A stretch of DNA of 64,000 nt. Origin: Chrysoporthe austroafricana. Its lineage: Eukaryota > Ascomycota > Sordariomycetes > Diaporthales > Cryphonectriaceae. The notes beneath the pieces were generated by a model that saw nothing but the letters and a program-made list of their open reading frames with translations, was not told where the DNA came from and ran no database searches. Shown one piece after another: positions 11,757 through 24,000 of this stretch; the stretch's first letter is position 1, and each line of letters begins with the position of its first letter. Position numbers and translations under genes: made by a program. The DNA lies in NCBI GenBank assembly GCA_001051155.2, contig JYIP02000004.1, forward strand, positions 2,784,383 through 2,848,382, read 5' to 3'.

Positions 11757-13613
11757 ATGTCGCTCAATATCCCCAACGCGCCAAATGCTGGCCTGTTCAA
11801 GCAGGGCTATAACAAGTATGTCCACACTCCTGTCCTCGACGTTGGGGTGCCTTGTGACCAGATGCTCACCCGGACCGCCTTACTCTTAGCTACGACTCTG
11901 AGGATGGAGCCGTCCTGCGCAACATCGACGCGTGTCGCGCCATATCCTCGACCGTTCAGACCTCTCTGGGCCCCTATGGACGCAACAAGATTGTGATCAA
12001 CCACCTTCAGAAGATGATCCTGACCTCTGACGCCGCCACTATCCTTCGCGAACTCGACGTTGTCCACCCCGCAGCCAAGCTCCTGGTGATGGCCAGTCAG
12101 CAGCAGGACTCGGAGATGGGTGATGCCACGAACCTTGTCATTGTTCTGGCTGGCGAGCTGCTGAAGAAGGCCGAGGATCTGCTCCGCATGGGCTTGAAGA
12201 CCTCCGACATCGTGACGGGCTACGAGCGTGCCCAGAAGGTCGCCCTGGAGGCCCTGGAAGAGCTCGAGTGCGACAAGGTCGAGGACTTGAGGTCACAGAC
12301 GGAGATGAGCAAGGCCCTACGGACCGTCATAGCAGCCAAGCAGAACGGCAACGAGGAATTCCTGGCCGATCTGGTCGCCGAGGCTATCCTTGCCGTGCTG
12401 CCCAAGAACCCCATTGCTTTCAATGTCGACAACATCAGGGTTGTGAAGATCATGGGCGGGAGCTTGGAGCAGAGCCGGGTTGTGAAGGGCATGGTCTTCC
12501 CCAAGGAGCCCAACGGCATCATCAAGAAGGCGAAAAAGGCCAAGGTCGGCGTCTTCTCATGCGCGATCGACATCAGCCAGACTGAGACCAAGGGTACCGT
12601 CCTGTTGCACAACGCGAAGGAGATGCTCGACTTCACAAAGGGCGAGGAGGCACAGCTCGAGGCCGCCATCAAGGAGCTGCACGATGTCGGTCTGCGTGTC
12701 GTGATTGCAGGCTCGACCGTGGGAGAGCTGGCCATGCACTACCTCAACCGCTACGGCATTCTGGTTATCAAGATTCTCAGCAAGTTCGACCTCCGGAGGG
12801 TGTGCAGGGTAGTCGGCGCTACACCTTTGGCGAGACTCGGCGCGCCGATGCCGGATGAGATGGGCAGCGTGGATGTCGTGGAGACCCTCGAGATCGGTGG
12901 AGACCGTGTCACAGTGTTCAGACAGGAGGATGAGGTCACACGGACAGCAACATTGGTCCTCAGGGGGGCTACGCAGAACCACCTCGACGATATCGAGCGG
13001 GCCGTAGATGACGGTGTCAACGTCGTCAAGGCCATCACCAAGGACTCCAGACTGGTGCCCGGAGCTGGTGCGACAGAAATGCAGCTGGTGGAGAAGATAT
13101 CGGCGCAGGGCGAGAAGACCCCGGGTCTTGCCCAGTACGCCATTAAGAAGTATGGTGAGGCTTTCGAGGTTGTCCCCAGGACGATCGCCGAGAGTGCCGG
13201 CCTTGATGCGACGGCGGTACTGGCCGATCTGTACCGTGCGCATCACAAGGACGATTGGACCACCGGTGTGGACATCGAGGTGAGTCGCTCTGAGTTCTTT
13301 GACTGATCAACCTCTTTTGCAGATCGCTAATAACGCTGTGATAGAACGAGAGCGGCAGTGGCATCTTGGATGCGCAGGATGCTGGTATCCTTGACCTCAT
13401 GGCTACCAAGGCCTGGGCGATCAAGCTGGCAACCGAGGCTGCTAGGACTGTTCTCGCTGTCGACCAGATCATCGTCGCAAGACAGGCCGGTGGCCCCAAG
13501 CCTCCAGGACCGAATCCAGTAAGCAACCTGTGGCCCTTGCCCATTATTTCCGCTTGTTATGAGTATCCCATTTTAGAACTGACGATGCATTCTAGAACTG
13601 GGATGAGGACTGA
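11757..13613 (+). CDS. CCT8: T-complex protein 1 subunit theta (CCT8)
   Basis: Four exons, 11757..11815, 11890..13279, 13345..13518 and 13596..13613, give 546 aa, the family length. It is a group II chaperonin subunit of the cytosolic TRiC/CCT ring, which folds actin, tubulin and other clients using ATP. The start MSLNIPNAPNAGLFKQGYN is characteristic of theta. The nucleotide-site motif S-L-G-P-Y-G-R-N-K follows early in exon 2, then S-Q-Q-Q-D-S-E-M-G-D-A-T-N, where the D of GDAT is catalytic. L-V-P-G-A-G-A-T-E-M lies near the C-terminus. The fourth exon encodes only N-W-D-E-D before the stop. All introns are GT..AG, 65-77 nt. Confidence 0.97.
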
Positions 13614-16370
13614 TGGCAGTGCGTATGAGAATCCGGCGTAATATCGACTAGACACTGTATATCCACCACAAGATAGACGTGCAGCGAGAAGAGCTGCAGC
13701 ATGCGGGGCCAAATGATATCCGACTGCGATTTTGAGGCAACTCTAGCGGTGTTGTGCGTCGGCAATGCTCACCAGATGTGGTTATGGAGACGCTTCATCG
13801 GAGAAGAATCGAGATGCAGATAATCAAGAGCGTTACCGCGTGTAAGATGCGCCGATCACTTTGTTGCAATGACCAGTTCCTTCGTTGAATGGCAATCTTC
13901 GCAACTCTTTTCGAAGTCGTGGCCAGCTAACCACTATGGAGGCATTGTCGTCCACTACCACATGGCTCATTATCCGCATGTCCCCAGGCTCGATATATGA
14001 GATCTAATAGAAATCGCACCTCCCATTTGCGCCCATGCTTTTCACTTGAAGGGATCCTCTTCCGGCCAACCCTGACGATGAACGTAGCTTCTTGGGCCGT
14101 TCTGAAGGTCCGGGCACCCCGTCCTCGCTTCATGTCTACCAGCCGAACCCTCTTTGCCTCTTGCAGAGCCTTTTCGACCAGTCCCCTCCGCTCGCCGAGC
14201 CGGCTTTCGGGTACACAACCAAGCCCTCGCGACCGGGAGATTACAGCAGCTCCAGGCCCCCAAGGGTGCTGGTAGCAAGCGGATTAGAGCGTCGGACTTA
14301 AAGTTACCTGTCCTATCTGCAGTTTTGGGAGTTGAGGCTTAGACGCAAGCCTCTGCGCGTGGACCGGCTTTGGGAAGCCGAGTCACCATGGGTAGTGTTT
14401 TATCTTGCTGGTGTCCTCGACATTCCTGGCGTCTTGATACCGGTCTCTGTTTGATCACCCGGGAGACGGAGCGAAGAGACCTCGTCCGCGGCACCCGCCG
14501 ACAGCTGCTGGCTGGCGTCAGCCTTGCCCAATGAGTAGAGACGCCGCCGGCCTCGAATGACCCAGAGAGGTCCATATCCCGATGCACGCCATCGCTCGTC
14601 ACGTGCCCTGACTCGGGGCGTCACATGAATTGCAGATCAGAGACCCTAGGGACGAGGGTATTTCTCCGCGGGGACGATCGGTTTGTGGGGATGACTCGTG
14701 GCGGGGAGAGAAGCCATGAGTCTGGCGAGGGTCCGCGACGACGAGGCCTGACGCGGTGAAGGCCCGGCTAGGTAACGTCCGACAGGTCGGCGGCGGCGCC
14801 ACAAGGCTGCCGCAGAGGAAGCAGCCTCATCTGCCCCTGCCCAGCGTGGCTGTTACTATCCACACGGCTCGTATCCCCTCCCCTAGAGCCATGTCTTGCA
14901 GCAGTACCATAAGCCCAGCGTGACTCAACAGACGCCGATCAAGGCCGCCTCCTTACACGCTGCCCGGGCACGCCGGGCTTGGCCGTCTCCTGATGCCTTC
15001 ACCTCGAGCCGTAGAGTACTTAGAGCTCTGACCGGTGAGAAAGGTCGAACCACCCTCCCCTAAGCGCGTGTGGGTCCCGTAATAGATTGGGCGGCAACAC
15101 GGGCGATCTAGACGCTGATCCTTTCGATCCCACCACGCGGCAGAGTAGTCCTCGCTTCGGAGCCGTTCAGCCACGTTCTCTCGCTAAGGGATTGTGGAGG
15201 ATTTGCAGCAGTGGGGTCTCACTTTTAATTTCGCTGCCGCGATGTAACATTTTTGGTGACGATCTGGAGAGCAGTGCGCAGGTGCTTAATCTCTGCACCC
15301 GAAGGCCGGCCCTGCAGTGGTGATGCTACGGCGCAAGGCTGAATCAAGGGAGCAGTGCTAAAGCTGCGGCATACCGAATTCAAAGTCAATTTCTGCGTCC
15401 ACTGGGCCCCTCGTGGCTGTGATCGTAGCGGGTAAACGATATAAATCCGAGGCTGTGCAAGTGACTGCAGAGGGGTCGTGTAAGACGATTGGTCAACTTG
15501 CCAGGAACCTCAGTGGCGTATCTCAGCCTGGCAGCTCAAACAGTGGCAACAGCCACGCAACGTTCCTACTGCTTATGCATAAGTAGATGTGGGAGGACAT
15601 TTCGTTTCGAGTCCCACGGGTGTTCGATTATAGAGTCTGCAAGCGTCCTTCGTCTTGTCGATCAGGCTGAAGTCTAAGCCCAGCGGACAAAAGGATCCGA
15701 CGCTTGCCAGCAGCCTGATTCGCGTGTGCGAACTTAGATATATATATGGCTTAGCTGGAGGTGACAGGTGGTTGCCAATCCCTAGCTACACATTCTGCTC
15801 GACCTATTGGGTCCCACATGCCAAAAGCCAATAGCGTGGTAGTCTCATTAGTGCATTGCAAAACGACGTCTTATGTTTTGCGTGTCCTCGGGGCTTGCTT
15901 GAATATCACGGACTAGGCAGCCCAATAGATATCGCACTGCCGTCGTACAAGCATAAGCCGCCCTCCACCTGGTCTCTCCAGACCATTGTGATAATGACAG
16001 GTTGACATGTGTTCTCAGTCAATTTCGGGGGCCTAAATAACGCCCGGGATGACGTCCGACGGTGACATCGCCGCTACTACCTCCTTCGATGGCTTTGCCT
16101 GATCTCCATCAAGCTCAGAGATCAAAGGTCAATGCGGCAGGATGAAGTAGAAATTTCTGGCCTAGCATGCTTGAGCACAAAACCTTCACGATTCAGAATG
16201 GAAGTCAATAGGGATACCGAGACGCCAACTTTACCAGAATGGGGAAATCCGAGAGCTCATCCGACCTATGCCTTGGCTGTGGCTCGAGGCTCAGAGTTAA
16301 CTATGAGCCCGGGATTTTAGTGCGAGTATGGTGGCCGTGCGGCTTGGCCGGTCTTAGAGGCGGCGCTCGT

Positions 16371-16388
16371 CTGTGTCTGCAGACACAG
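16371..16388. repeat. 18-nt perfect palindrome
   Basis: CTGTGTCTGCAGACACAG is its own reverse complement, centred on a PstI-like CTGCAG core. It lies mid-desert, far from any called gene. Confidence 0.85.
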
Positions 16389-19352
16389 CATGACCCGGGG
16401 CGGGGTCGCTGTTCATGCCGTACAATGCCTTCAGATGAAGGGACGCTGTACTGTATCTGGAAATGATGGTGCTCTCTGGCAATCGATTAGCTAATGCTGA
16501 GGGATACCGGGTAAGCACATTATCTCCTCGCTAGTCTGTCATGACGCAGGGCTCTCGAATTGATCCCAGCCTCGTCTTGATGTATATGAAGCGGCATATG
16601 CTGCAGACCCAAGATCGACATGTTTATTGAGCGTCAGGAGCCGGGTGACATGCAGAAGTTCGCAGCAAGCGAGGGAGTCCTTAACGACCATCATCCCACT
16701 GTCTACTCCTGCTCGGGACCGAAATGCCTGCGCTGTCCCAGACGTCTTCCTCAGGAACGGGTCAATGGGATGGGACAGGCGATGGCTCTGGCGTGATTTT
16801 CTTACTTTTCCCTGTCCAGCAAGCAGATCCCAAGCCCCATAGCGTCCTCATTGGGGGCCAAGCGTGAAGGTGTGCCGCCACAGCGGGCGCCACGTCGTAA
16901 TTTACACTGGGCTGGCCACATGCGTGTCGATCGGGTCCGGACCGTCTCTTGGATCATGGTGCATACTGGAGACAAATCCTCATCGTTGGACTAGTGCTGA
17001 AAAAAAGGCAAGATGCCCCCCGGTAACCTGGTTACCTGGGAAAGTCCGCCTGCATGATGGGAATGAGGAAGTCCTCCTCTTTCCGGATGAGGGAGGTAGA
17101 TACGGTCGGGAGGAGGGCCTGCAATCGTGGTTGGCCTGAGACCCGCAGGAGTCCTGCACAAGGCATTCTATAGTACCAACGAGGAGCGGGATGGGGGTCG
17201 TCGTCGAGAACGGTAGGATCCTTCGATCCGACGTGGGGTTCAGCTCAGCTTGCGCCGCGTAGCGGACCTCGGGCGGGCGTTTCAGGTACGGAGGCACGAC
17301 GGCGGAAATTCGGAGTCTGAGGATCGCATCTCACCGTGGCCGGCTCGCCGGGAGAGCTCACTGAAGAGTCAAATATCCTGCTGGCGACATCACCCAGCAA
17401 GGCTTACCGTGTCGCCGTGGAGGGGATATGAGAATGGGCTCGAGATGGCCCGGACAAGCCCACCTGGCACCTCACTCGTGGTCGACCAACCCGAACAGCG
17501 ACAGGATCCTAGGGCGCGGTGCCGGTGCCGGTGGGACGCGACTGAGCGCTCGTATAGTGCTGAGCTGTGGGGACGCACTCTTGCGAACCATGGTACGGAG
17601 GCCATAGCCTGAAAAGTGACAAAGTTTATTCTCTGCGTTACGTTCCAAAGGTCCCTGGGTGCTGGGATAAAAAAAAAAAGCGCCTTGGTGGAGTACCTCA
17701 CTCCACTTGTTCAGGTACGGAGGCAGGCGGGTGGGTCTCAACCCTAACCCTCCAGTCACTGGCCTCGAGATGCCACGAGCAGGCGGGACCTCATTATCTC
17801 GAGGAGCACCATAATTTGGTAGAATCAATAGTCTGTCTTACGGGTGACGACGGGGTTATTGCCGCGCCTTTATCGATTGCCACGTGCTGGGGCCCAGCTA
17901 CTACTGGCCACATGGCCGATGCACCGTGCCCCTCTAACAAAGACCCTCCCACGTTCCAGGATCTGGTGTAGTGGGTATCGAGGCTGCAAGTTGAGCCCAC
18001 ACAGGACAGGATCTCGGCCGTTTGGTAGTGGCATGAATAGCCCGTCACCCGTTATGGTGTCATCATCGCCACGCAGTCTGACCTGCAGGGTCAGACACTA
18101 CTGCTGTAGTCGCAGGGCCGCGCGCTTGTCTCCGCATCCCTCGTCAGCTCAGAAGCGCCGGGTGAGACGAGCTGGTGAGGCCGCCGTGATGTTGCGCATT
18201 GCTGCAATCTGCATGGCAAGGCGGACCTGGCCTGACTAGCTACTGCATCGGGTTGGTGCCGAGGGGTCGAGACTAAACAGTGTCGTCCAGGTGCTAAGCC
18301 CGGCCTGATGCAGGGCCCCCTTTCTGGAGGGCGTGTCACCAGTGCCCCGGCGACACTGCCAGACCAAGGCCAGGCCGTCTTCCGCCGCCGGAGGTCCTGC
18401 ATGAACCTGCCTGGCGGGGGGAGGGGCGAGGGTTGGTGACACGCGAGGTAGGATGATGGCCGTGGACGCTGGCCACTGGCCCGGCGGGATGACGAGATCG
18501 TCTCGTCTCTCCGCGCTGCAGAAACCGGATCCTTCTTCATGTAGGTGGCCCTGCTGAAGTACAAGCTCCGGGGCAGCGGCAGTTAGCTGCCTCGGTCAGC
18601 GCCGGTCGATGGGCGCGGTGACGAGTTCCCGGACACCACCCAGCTGTAGTCTGCAATCCATTACTATCCTGGTACTGTCAGTGACGCGGATTGCTCTCGT
18701 ACCACACCAGCAGGCAGATACGGTATCATGGACGTGCCTAGTAGAGCCTCGAGCTCGAGACCGCACGATCCGTGCAGGCGGAAACTGCCAGCAGCGTATC
18801 GCGCCAGGGAGGTTTGCATAGTGGCACTACCCAGCGTGCCCAATGCTGGGTATACCATAGTAATAGAAACAGTACTGGGCCAATGTAGGCAGGGGGCCTG
18901 GGGGCCTGCATTATCCACCCAGGCCCACCCCAGCTCCTCTGGGCCGCAGCAAGGGGAAGATGGGGCCTCTGCTGCCCCGTCGGGAATAGCCTCGATGACC
19001 GGATCTCACTAGACCCTGGTGCCGCCCGTTGTCCAGAGCGCGCTGCCCAGGCTAGCCAGGTGCCAGGCCAGCCTGGCTGCTCGATCTCATTTGTCCGTCT
19101 ATGCCTTTGAGGGGAGGGGCCGGCAGGGCGGAATCATCCTACTATGGCACAACCGGCCGCCGTTATACATGGTACGTACTTAGGTACATACATAGCACGA
19201 AGCACCGCGCCGACCCGGAGACCCGTTCTCTGGCCCTGATCCTGCCGTTTGACGAGAGAAAGAAAGCGAGAGAGGTTCTGCGCCTTCACCACAGCACTCG
19301 GCGTCCCGCGAGGACTGATCGAGTACGGCTCTGTCGCCCTCGAACCTGTCCT

Positions 19353-19380
19353 GACCTCTCCCTCTCCCTCTCTCCTGCCC
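19353..19380 (+). promoter_or_regulatory. CT-rich tract, candidate transcription-start region
   Basis: A near-pure pyrimidine run on the plus strand lies 1.6 kb before the RING-PH-VWA start. Such tracts often mark transcription starts in filamentous fungi. If so, the leader is very long or spliced. Confidence 0.3.
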
Positions 19381-21003
19381 TCGCAGACGTAGTTTGCAGG
19401 GCGGCATCTTATAGGCCTAACCCACTATATAGCAAGGGGATGGCTGTTGTCTGAGTGCTACTGGTCGCGGGAAAAGGAGACACACGATCCCCGTGTGGCC
19501 CCCAGACCAATAGGCGCCAACCTCGTCCCTCTGCAGCAGAAGCGATCCTGTCGCAGCTGTAGGCCGTATTCTGCCGGCGGACATCGTACAGCACCGGGAG
19601 GGCTTGAAGGTCTCAGGCTGGAGGGGTCAACACTGTCGCCGCCAGTGCCACCGCCCGACGCCTCTCGCGCCGTCTCCCCTCTCCCAGCCCTCCACCGCTC
19701 GCCAACACTGTCGTTCCCGACTGCACGCACAACACCAGCTTCGCGAGACTGCCGACTTGTCACCAGCCGACCATCGACCGCGCCGCCTACGATACTTGCT
19801 TGCTGTCACGGGCTCTTCCTACCGAGCCCCGCGGATCCGAATCATCTCAGAGCCTGTTCGTGCTCCCTCCCTGACGATCCACTCCACAGGCACAGGCGTG
19901 ACGGATCCCGGAACACCTGACAACTGCGCACTGATTGTGGAGAAGACAATACAGAGACGGGACAGCCTTGGGAGAGACGGACAACCCGGCTGCACACACC
20001 CCAGCCTCGACTCAGGCGCGAGGAGAACTGACTCTCCCCGCCGCGACCAGTGGCTGCGAGCATCTCTGGCGTCGCAGACTGCAGATTGCACCAGACCACT
20101 TGCCACAGCGGTCCGCCAGACGATAGAACGTCGGCCCTACAATAGTACAGAGCCCGATTCAGCCGGCTGTGGAGCGCGGTCCATTTTAATCCACCATCAT
20201 TTCGATTCCGTCGTGCCGCGACGTGGGACTCCTTTCGGCCATTTTGCATCTCCATCGCGCGGAGCCGGGACAGCGACGGGAATAGAGTTATCCATCCGCG
20301 CCAGCATCAGACCTCCGCACACACGAGGGGTGGAAAGAAGCCAAGGCCAAATAGGAAAAAGAAGAGAAAGAAAGAAAAAAAAATCCAGGCGACGGTGAAC
20401 CTTACCACGATCCTCTGTGCCCACCGAGCTTCGCCTGGGCTCGGCACAAGGCAGCATAGCTGATACCACCCCTCTGAAACAGCCTCCCCCGGCCTAGGAG
20501 CTTTGTGCGACAGCCCACACCTCTCTCTCACCGAGATCCATCGCATACGGTTACCTACATAGTTACCTGCGCGCGAGCCACCAGCTCCTGCTCCAGCCGT
20601 GTCCTCCAGAGGCCTCGAGGTCCCCCCGGCCCGGCAGCACCAGAGTCACTACGTACCCCCTTGTGCAGAAGCACAGGTTGCCCTCGTGGGCTCGCCCGTC
20701 TGCCAGGATCTGTCCGTCCCCCTGTCGGGCTCCCTGTCAGCACCTGTCCTCCTTGAAAGCTTCGAGCATCCTCGGGCCCTTGCACAGGACGCCCAGGCCT
20801 CATCGTGGCCATCCTCGGCCATAGAACCGGTGGCTACACACGGGACTACGCCACCCTGTCGCCTCTTCTCATTTCCAGAACCAGAACGGACAGGCTGCCA
20901 GGGCTGCAGGGCTCACTCAGACCCTCCGTAATCCTTCGTCTTTCCCACTTCGCCCGTTCCGACCCATTTCGCTCCGTCCGTCCCTTATCAACTCCGGGCC
21001 CAT

Positions 21004-24000
21004 ATGTTCCATCGATCACAGGAGAAACAACAGGGTTTTGCCAAAGAGCAGCGGGTTGCGGAAGCCCAACTCAACAGCCTGAGACAGCTTGGTCTCATCG
21101 GCCCGGAGACCAAAGGATTCGCTTCCGCCTGGGGAGGGACCGAACCGATCGCATCCAGTCGTCCTCCTTCGAGGCCAGGACCAAAATCGAAACAGCAAAA
21201 CCACAAGGCCGCTCCTCACCCCATTGTCCGCGGCCCGGAAGAGCCCCCGTTCCCTGAAAAGGGTGAGTCGACCTCATCTTCTTTGCACTCGTTCAGCTCG
21301 CTCTCTGCCCCGATCGTCGCGCTCGCTCCCTCGTGTGACGGGTCGCTTGCACGTCACCCGTCGCTTCTGGTGCTCAAGATTCGTCTCGGCGCCGAGACAC
21401 GAATCGTCGTGATTGTGCCCCCCGCCCGCCCAGACGTCCGCCCGCCACCAGCGACCCGCGACTAACCAGTCTTTTCCTTCGCACAAGGCCATTCCATCGC
21501 GGCCGGAACCTTACGGCCCCCGTCGTCGCAACGATCCTCCGTCTCCGCGAGTTCGAACCGATCCCGTGAAGGCGCCCGACGCGCAAATACAACCTCGAAT
21601 TTTGGCATGATGAATGCCGACAGGAGTCGCACCAGGAGGGAGCGCACCTTCGTGGGGAGCGAGTGCGCCGTCTGCGAGGAGCCGCTGGAACACACACTCC
21701 GCGGCGAGAGGATATTACAGTTCTCATGCTCCCACGTCTCGCACGAGGCATGCTTCTACGAGTTCATCCGGGAGTTCGAGTCGCAGTATTGTCCGACATG
21801 CAACGCTCCGCTTCACCTCGACACGAGCCGGGGCGGCAATGTTCTCGACATCGGTACGTGTTCATTTCAATACTACTTGCGCGGGTGACACTAACCACGG
21901 CATGTCCCCCCAGAGAAAATCAGCAGCATGGTGCGATCGGTATCCGTCAATGACAACAGGGCAGCGGCTACCCCGACACCAACATCAGGAGGACCACCAG
22001 CAGCAGCAGCATGGGAGGAACACGCCGGCCGCCCGCCGAGCAGGGGTTCTGCTGGAAGAAACGGTCCGGCGCAGGCCGCTTCACGTGGCAGTCTCCGAGA
22101 CCAGGCATCCGATAGATTCCCGGGGCGGAATAGCCATGCACGCAATGACAGTGACGCGACCGGAGTGACGGGAGTTGCTTCTTCGGGCGGCTATCCTGAG
22201 ACAACACAAAGCGGGCCGGCACGGCGTCACGAATATGATCTGCAAGCCATGGAGGCTTCCTTGGCTAGCCCGAAAGCGGTCGCGAGAAATCCCATCCCAG
22301 TACCGACCGTCACGGTGCGATCCGAATTCCCTACCATCAGCAGATCGAGGCAGCAGCAGACGCTCACGTGTCTCATTACTGTCGAGGTCCCCGACAACAA
22401 GTGGCGACCGGATCCCGATGATCTTCAGTCTGCCCCTCCGATTCCACAACAGAGGATAGAAGATCGGTTCCCCCAAAGGCCACCGTCTCCGGCACGGAGT
22501 GCACCTCGCTTCTATCCTTACGAGGCGCCAGAGGTTTTGGAGGAAATGACGGAGACACTACGCAGCCGGGTCGACAACTGGCACGGCTTGGACTTCAGTC
22601 GGTACGTGAAACATGGTCCCCCTCTGTTGCCTGGATGTTGAAAGCTGACCCGTCCCAGATTCGGCAAGCTGCGACTATACGGGACTCTGCGAGTCGGAAA
22701 GGATAAGGTCTCATGGCAAGAGCTTGAGTGTTTCCTCTTCGCTGAGATGCTTATCTGCGTGAAAGAGAAGAAGAGCTCAAACCAATCTTCACAGTGGGAT
22801 GATGGCGCGCCTCGCAAGACTACAAGATGCACATTAAAGGGATCGATCCTGATTAAGAAGCACCTCAACGAAGTGACGGAGACCGGTCATATGGACGAAA
22901 ACATCTTGACGCTCAGTCTATCCGTCGCCGAGCTGCCGCAGTTTCACCTGCGCTTCGAGAACCGCAATCAACTTAAGCTTTGGCAGCAAGCTCTCTTGGA
23001 CCTGAACGCCGTCGAGACATCACCTGTTCGCAGCCCTGACTATGACCGTGGTGAATTCTCGGGAGAGGATGAGGAGGAATGGCGAAGAGACTCAACGAAG
23101 CCTCAACGCGTCTCGTCAGTAGCATCTTCCTGGGGGGGAGCGCGGTCCGTTACCACGGCACCGACTGAGTATACGAACTTTGCCAGAAGTCCTCTCATGC
23201 CTTCGGTCCACGTCCCCATCGACGTCGTCGTGGTCGTGCCCATCTCGTCATCCATGCAGGGTGTCAAGATCAACCTAGTCCGGGATGCATTGAGATTTAT
23301 GGTATACACCCTGGGCGAGAGGGATCGCATGGGCTTGGTGACGTTCGGTTCTGGAGGCGGTGGTGTGCCGATCGTGGGCATGACGACGAAGGCGTGGCCC
23401 GGCTGGAGCAACGTCCTCTCCTCGATAAAACCCGTGGGCCAGAAGAGCCACCGGGCAGATGTCGTCGAGGGAGCCAATGTCGCTATGGACCTGCTGATGC
23501 AGCGCAAGTACAACAACCCTGTTGCGACCATCATGCTCATCAGCGACGCGTCCACATCAGACGCCGACAGCGTTGATTTCGTGGTATCTCGAGCTGAGGC
23601 TGCTAAGTAGGTGCATTCCACCGAATTTTTCTGAGAGTCAAAGCTGACCAATTCCAGGATCACGATTCACTCTTTCGGCCTCGGCATGACACACAAGCCA
23701 GACACGATGATCGAGCTCTCTACTCGGACGAAGGCATCTTACACCTACGTCAAGGACTGGATGATGCTTCGCGAATGTTTGGCCGGATGCTTGGGTTCGA
23801 TGCAGTCACTCTCACACCAAAACGTCAAGCTCAAACTGAAGCTGCCAGAAGGCTCACCAGCCAAGTTCCACAAGATCAGTGGTGCACTCCAGATCACAAA
23901 GCGTGCAACTGGACGTGATGCAGAGGCTTCCCTGGGCGACCTGCGCTTCGGCGACAAGCGGGATATCCTCGTTCAGCTTGTCATCCTTCCCGACACCTCC

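Larger units (their letters stand above)
13614..21003. other. 7.4 kb span without a recognisable gene
   Basis: No frame here shows a domain, conserved motif or plausible exon chain. The longest (19604-20398, plus) is Arg/Ser/Pro-rich and looks like chance in GC-rich DNA. A 16-nt direct repeat occurs at 17281-17296 and 17710-17725, and a run of 11 A lies near 17670. I saw no reverse transcriptase, transposase or integrase motifs. The right part, from about 19.3 kb, is probably the promoter and long leader of the next gene. Confidence 0.5.

Noticed and set aside
12557..13246. 229-codon minus-strand frame inside CCT8
   Set aside because: Antisense shadow of a fully conserved chaperonin exon.
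15590..15640. Possible tRNA from a T-loop-like GTTTCGAGTCCC
   Set aside because: No matching acceptor or anticodon stems; it is only a short GTGGGA/TCCCAC hairpin.
19604..20398. 264-codon plus-strand frame upstream of the scaffold gene
   Set aside because: Composition is Arg/Ser/Pro/Thr-rich without hydrophobic patterning, and it ends in a poly-Lys/Arg run from an A-rich tract. It is probably untranslated leader sequence.
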